Part shown: positions 16,257 through 18,780 of the stretch, piece by piece | How positions within the stretch are numbered: position 1 is the stretch's first letter | Layout: the number at the start of each line of letters is the position of its first letter | Source: Oscillospiraceae bacterium | GTDB lineage: Bacteria > Bacillota > Clostridia > Oscillospirales > Oscillospiraceae | Length of the DNA: 18,780 bases | Direction of reading: 5' to 3' | NCBI GenBank assembly: GCA_028708585.1 | Contig: JAQVYO010000013.1 | Location: forward strand, 1 to 18,780 | Program-made: the position numbers and the translations under genes | Notes under the pieces: generated by a model | Seen by the model: only the letters and a program-made list of their open reading frames with translations | Databases searched by the model: none | What the model was told of the DNA's origin: nothing

Positions 16257-16987
16257 AGAAGACTGTTCTGATTACCGGCGCTTCCCGGGGGATTGGCCGG
16301 GCCGCCGCCCGGCTGTTCGCGCGGGAGGGCTACGCCGTCGCCATCCACTACAACCAGAGCGAGGCGGAGGCGTTCCGCCTGAAAGAGGAGCTGTCCGCCC
16401 AGGGGCATACCGCCATCACGGTCCAGGCCGACGTTTCCTGCCGGGATCAAGTGTTTGCTATGGTTGACAAAACGTTGCAATATTTTTCTCAAATTGACAT
16501 TCTGGTGTGCAATGCCGGCATTGCGCACCAGAAGCTGTTTACTGACATTACCCCCCGGGAGTGGCGCAATTTTTTTGCTGTGAACTTAGACGGCATGTTT
16601 CACTGCTGCCAGGCGGTCCTCCCTTCCATGCTGCATCGGAAAGCGGGAAAAATCATTACGCTGTCCTCCATGTGGGGACTCACAGGGGCCTCCTGCGAAG
16701 TGGCCTATTCTGCCACCAAAGCGGCGGTGATCGGATTGACCCGGGCGCTAGCAAAGGAATTGGGACCTTCCGGCATCACGGTAAACAGCGTGGCCCCCGG
16801 AGTCATCGACACCGATATGAACCGAAATTTGGATGAAGCTTCCATCGAAGCGCTAAAAGAGGAAACGCCTCTTGGCGTTTTGGGAACACCGGAAGACATT
16901 GCGGCCTCCATTTTATTCTTAGCGTCCCCTGGAGCGGACTTTATCACCGGCCAGGTTCTCTCTCCCAACGGCGGATTCATTATTTAA
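16253..16987 (+). CDS. ymfI: SDR oxidoreductase, probable elongation factor P 5-aminopentanone reductase (YmfI-like)
   Basis: A 244-residue short-chain dehydrogenase of the FabG class. It has the NADP(H) motif TGASRGIG (8-15), CNAG (86-89), N111, S139, Y152 and K156, all catalytic residues present. The stretch around the active site, SSMWGLTGASCEVAYSATK, closely resembles Bacillus YmfI, which reduces the 5-aminopentanone group on the modified Lys of elongation factor P, rather than fatty-acid FabG, which usually reads SS-V-x-G-x-x-G-x-x-G-Q-x-x-Y. VAPGVIDTDMN and FITGQVLSPNGGFII also fit. The TTG at 16253 overlaps the glgP stop (TTGA) with AAAGGAG eight bases upstream, so translation is probably coupled. 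Gene family certain; EF-P role probable; a 3-oxoacyl-ACP reductase or another SDR substrate remains possible. No stem-loop terminator is seen after it, only two T-runs. Confidence 0.78.
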   Translation: MKKTVLITGASRGIGRAAARLFAREGYAVAIHYNQSEAEAFRLKEELSAQGHTAITVQADVSCRDQVFAMVDKTLQYFSQIDILVCNAGIAHQKLFTDITPREWRNFFAVNLDGMFHCCQAVLPSMLHRKAGKIITLSSMWGLTGASCEVAYSATKAAVIGLTRALAKELGPSGITVNSVAPGVIDTDMNRNLDEASIEALKEETPLGVLGTPEDIAASILFLASPGADFITGQVLSPNGGFII

Positions 16988-17025
16988 ACTTTTTTTACAT
17001 TTTTTTCACAAATACAAGCGTCATC

Positions 17026-17081
17026 GTCAATCCTGCACAAAAAAGATTGACAATTTTTCCGAACAACGATATAATTGTCAA
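17026..17081 (+). promoter_or_regulatory. Consensus SigmaA promoter of livK flanked by GTCAA/TTGAC inverted repeats
   Basis: TTGACA (17047-17052) and TATAAT (17070-17075) match the SigmaA consensus fully with a 17-base spacer; the start site should be near 17082. A perfect 9-bp inverted repeat, TTGACAATT (17047-17055) and AATTGTCAA (17073-17081), covers the -35 and the -10/start region. A third site, GTCAATC (17026-17032), is the complement of GATTGAC (17045-17051). The three centres are 21 and 30 bases apart, near whole helical turns. The promoter is very strongly supported; an operator role for the repeats is inference. Confidence 0.9.
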
Positions 17082-17135
17082 CATATTTTAGTACCTGCGG
17101 TTATCCGCAAAATCTAAAAAATGGAGGAAGTAAGT

Positions 17136-18347
17136 ATGAAAAGATCCCGCATAGTGGCCCTGATGCTTGCGGCGGCCCTGATGTGCACCCTGCTGGCCGG
17201 CTGTGGAAACAAAAGCGAAACCAGCACAAGCGCCGGCCCCAGCGCCGGCGGCTCGTCTTCCGGCGCCATTAAGGTCGGCGTCATCGCTCCCCTGACCGGC
17301 GACGTAGCCGTTTACGGCACCGCCGTCAAAAACGCCGTTCAGCTTTACACCGATCAGTTCAACGAAAAAGGCGGCGTGGACGGCAAAAAAATCGAACTGG
17401 TTATCTGCGACGATAAAGGCGACCCCACCGAAGCCATCAACGCGTATAACAAACTGGTCAGTTCGGATCAGGTAGCCGCCATTCTCGGCCCGGTCACCAG
17501 TTCTCCCACCCTTGGCGTCGCCCAGCTTTCCGCAAAGGACAATATCCCCTGCATCTCCGGCACCGCCACCCATCCCGACGTCACCAAATACGGCAAGAAT
17601 TTCTTCCGCGCCTGCTTCCTCGATCCCTTCCAGGGTCATACAATGGCCACCGTGGCCAAGAACGACCTGAAAGCGACGAAAGCGGCCATCATCTATAACA
17701 CGTCCGACGCATATTCCACCGGTCTCAAGGATACCTTCACCGAAAAGGCAAAGGAACTGGGCCTCAACATCGTCGCCTCCGAGGGGTATGCCAAAGGTGA
17801 CACCGATTTTAACGCCCAGCTCACCAACATTGCCAACGCCAAAGCCGACGTGCTCTTTATCCCCGATTATTACAACACCGCTTATCTGATCTGCTCTCAG
17901 GCCAAAAAACTGGGGTATACCGGAACCTTCCTGGGGGTCGACGGCACTGACGGTGTGATGGAAATCCAGGGCGCGGACACCTCCGTGTTTGACGGAATGT
18001 ATTTTGCAAACCACTATTCCGCCGCCGACACCAGTGCGGTGGTGCAGGACTTTTTAACCGCCTATCAGAAGCAGTTTAACCAGCAGCCCAACGCACTTGC
18101 CGCTCTGGGCTACGACTCTGCAATGATTATGTACAACGCCATCAGCACAGCCGCCAAAAAGGGAACGGACATCGGCGCCAACGCAGCCTCCTATCAAGCA
18201 ATTATCGATGCCATAAAAGCCACCGATATGGACTGCGTCACCGGTCACATTACCTTTGACGCGAACAACAACCCCGTGAAACAATGCTTCATCACCAAGA
18301 TTGCAGGCGGCAAATATACGCTGTTTAAGAAATACTCCGGAAGCTAA
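17136..18347 (+). CDS. livK: Branched-chain amino-acid type ABC transporter substrate-binding lipoprotein (LivK-like)
   Basis: This 403-residue extracellular lipoprotein should capture a branched-chain amino acid or related ligand and deliver it to the LivHM permease. It begins with Lys/Arg, a hydrophobic signal segment and the lipobox LLAGC (Cys23), followed by a Ser/Gly/Thr-rich linker and a type-I periplasmic-binding-protein fold: IKVGVIAPLTGDVAVYGTAV, QFNEKGGVDGKKIELVICDD, the ligand-loop region LGPVTSSPTLG, and GYDSAMIMYNAI near the end. The ATG at 17136 has GGAGG eight bases upstream; the ATG at 17121 contains that site itself. Many codons end in C (AAC, GAC, ATC, GCC), which, with the consensus promoter, points to high expression. 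Family sure; ligand not certain. Confidence 0.92.
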   Translation: MKRSRIVALMLAAALMCTLLAGCGNKSETSTSAGPSAGGSSSGAIKVGVIAPLTGDVAVYGTAVKNAVQLYTDQFNEKGGVDGKKIELVICDDKGDPTEAINAYNKLVSSDQVAAILGPVTSSPTLGVAQLSAKDNIPCISGTATHPDVTKYGKNFFRACFLDPFQGHTMATVAKNDLKATKAAIIYNTSDAYSTGLKDTFTEKAKELGLNIVASEGYAKGDTDFNAQLTNIANAKADVLFIPDYYNTAYLICSQAKKLGYTGTFLGVDGTDGVMEIQGADTSVFDGMYFANHYSAADTSAVVQDFLTAYQKQFNQQPNALAALGYDSAMIMYNAISTAAKKGTDIGANAASYQAIIDAIKATDMDCVTGHITFDANNNPVKQCFITKIAGGKYTLFKKYSGS

Positions 18348-18370
18348 TCGTTCCCTTTCTTGTAAAAAAG

Positions 18371-18400
18371 CAGGGGGCGGCGGGTACTCGCCGCCCCCTG
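18371..18400 (+). terminator. Strong hairpin after livK, probable partial terminator or mRNA-stabilising element
   Basis: CAGGGGGCGGCG (18371-18382) and its exact complement (18389-18400) form a 12-bp GC-rich stem with a GGTACT loop, 23 bases after the livK stop. The downstream sequence GAGACTGTTTAAAAGG has only a short T-run, so termination is probably incomplete. A weaker AAAGGAA/TTCCTTT pairing (18412-18438) with T-rich sequence follows. Such elements after a binding-protein gene often allow it to be made in excess over the permease. Confidence 0.7.
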
Positions 18401-18497
18401 GAGACTGTTTAAAAGGAATTTTGGAATTTTTTTCCTTTCTTTTTCATTTATTTGGCTGATTTGGCCCCGTTTTCCCGCATCCCTCTTTGGAACGCCG

Positions 18498-18580
18498 GCA
18501 GCCAACGGCCCGCCCCCATTTGGCGGCGAAGCATCGTCTAACATTGGCTGCAAAGGAACGGCGGCAGCCCGCTGTCCTTT
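18498..18580 (+). promoter_or_regulatory. Structured spacer ahead of livH with alternative pairings
   Basis: The 272-nt gap between livK and livH has no supported gene. GCAGCCAA (18498-18505) is the exact complement of TTGGCTGC (18544-18551); part of it can instead pair with TTGGC (18520-18524) or with TTGGCTG (18452-18458), so the pairings exclude each other. A further hairpin, AAAGGA (18552-18557) with TCCTTT (18575-18580) plus inner GCGG/CCGC pairs, follows directly and ends 39 bases before the livH ATG. This could be a regulated leader, but I recognise no known riboswitch or T-box signature, and I see no clear promoter for livH here. Confidence 0.4.
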
Positions 18581-18619
18581 CCATGTCGAATTGTAATAAA
18601 ATAAGGAATGATATGTCAC

Positions 18620-18780
18620 ATGACTGTATTATATCAACTCATTAACGGCGTACAAATCGGCACCATATATTCCCTTGTGGCCTTGGGATACAGCATGGTG
18701 TACGGTATTGTTCTGCTGATTAACTTCGCGCATGGCGAAATTATCATGTTGGGTTCTTATACCACATGGTATCTCATGTC
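18620..18780 (+). CDS. livH: Branched-chain amino-acid ABC transporter permease LivH (3'-truncated)
   Basis: The first 53 codons encode an integral-membrane permease of the LivH class. They read LYQLINGVQIGTIYSLVALG, then YSMVYGIVLLINFAHGEI and MLGSY, the N-terminal transmembrane region and the INFAHGE signature typical of LivH. It would form the membrane channel with LivM and work with the upstream binding protein. The ATG at 18620 has AAGGA twelve bases upstream, a long spacing; an in-frame ATG at 18608 abuts that AAGGA and is less likely. The gene runs off the window, and livM, livG and livF are expected beyond it. Confidence 0.9.
   Translation, partial: MTVLYQLINGVQIGTIYSLVALGYSMVYGIVLLINFAHGEIIMLGSYTTWYLM

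Noticed and set aside
17088..18014. 308-codon minus-strand open frame opposite livK
   Set aside because: Gly/Val-rich shadow of a C-ending-codon gene; the livK frame has promoter, ribosome binding site, signal peptide and fold.
18344..18619. 91-codon minus-strand open frame between livK and livH
   Set aside because: It spans the strong hairpins, has low-complexity sequence and no family likeness.

Overview
The window reads as chromosomal DNA of a low-to-mid G+C Gram-positive bacterium, most likely a Clostridia member of the Oscillospiraceae/Ruminococcaceae type. The reasons are the nusA-rnpM-ylxQ-infB-rbfA-nrnA-truB-ribF order, a glgBCDAP operon containing the Firmicutes-specific glgD, strong GGAGG Shine-Dalgarno sites, frequent TTG starts, and base composition that looks GC-rich in the genes and AT-rich in the promoters. 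Almost everything is on the + strand. I saw no tRNA, rRNA, CRISPR array, insertion sequence or phage gene.

Region 1 (1-7293) is the translation/RNA-maturation operon. It holds nusA (5' end outside the window), rnpM (ylxR), ylxQ, infB, rbfA, nrnA, truB and the bifunctional flavin gene ribF, in tight or overlapping order. Its largest internal gap, ylxQ to infB, holds a near-perfect 26-bp-stem hairpin just upstream of the infB ribosome binding site. The operon ends at a GC-rich intrinsic terminator (7406-7436).

Region 2 (7541-16987) is the glycogen operon. A strong SigmaA promoter (TTGGAA-17-TGGTATAAT) gives a leader of about 160 nt before glgB. After a 155-nt gap with a perfect 13-bp hairpin come glgC, glgD, glgA, glgP and an SDR gene overlapping glgP by 4 bp. 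GlgC and its paralogue GlgD make ADP-glucose, GlgA elongates, GlgB branches and GlgP phosphorolyses the polymer. The SDR matches the elongation factor P 5-aminopentanone reductase (YmfI) subgroup, a translation-factor modifying enzyme in a sugar-storage operon.

Region 3 (16988-18780) begins a branched-chain amino-acid type ABC transporter locus. A full-consensus SigmaA promoter (TTGACA-17-TATAAT), embedded in inverted GTCAA/TTGAC repeats, precedes a lipoprotein substrate-binding gene (livK-like). A 12-bp hairpin and a structured 272-nt spacer follow, then the permease gene livH, cut by the window end.

No gene family looks new. The most interesting signals are non-coding or contextual: the infB hairpin with a coupled 10-codon ORF, the operator-like repeats around the livK promoter, the mutually exclusive pairings ahead of livH, the palindromes at the glgB start site, the basic tails on YlxQ and GlgB, and the YmfI-like gene coupled to glgP.
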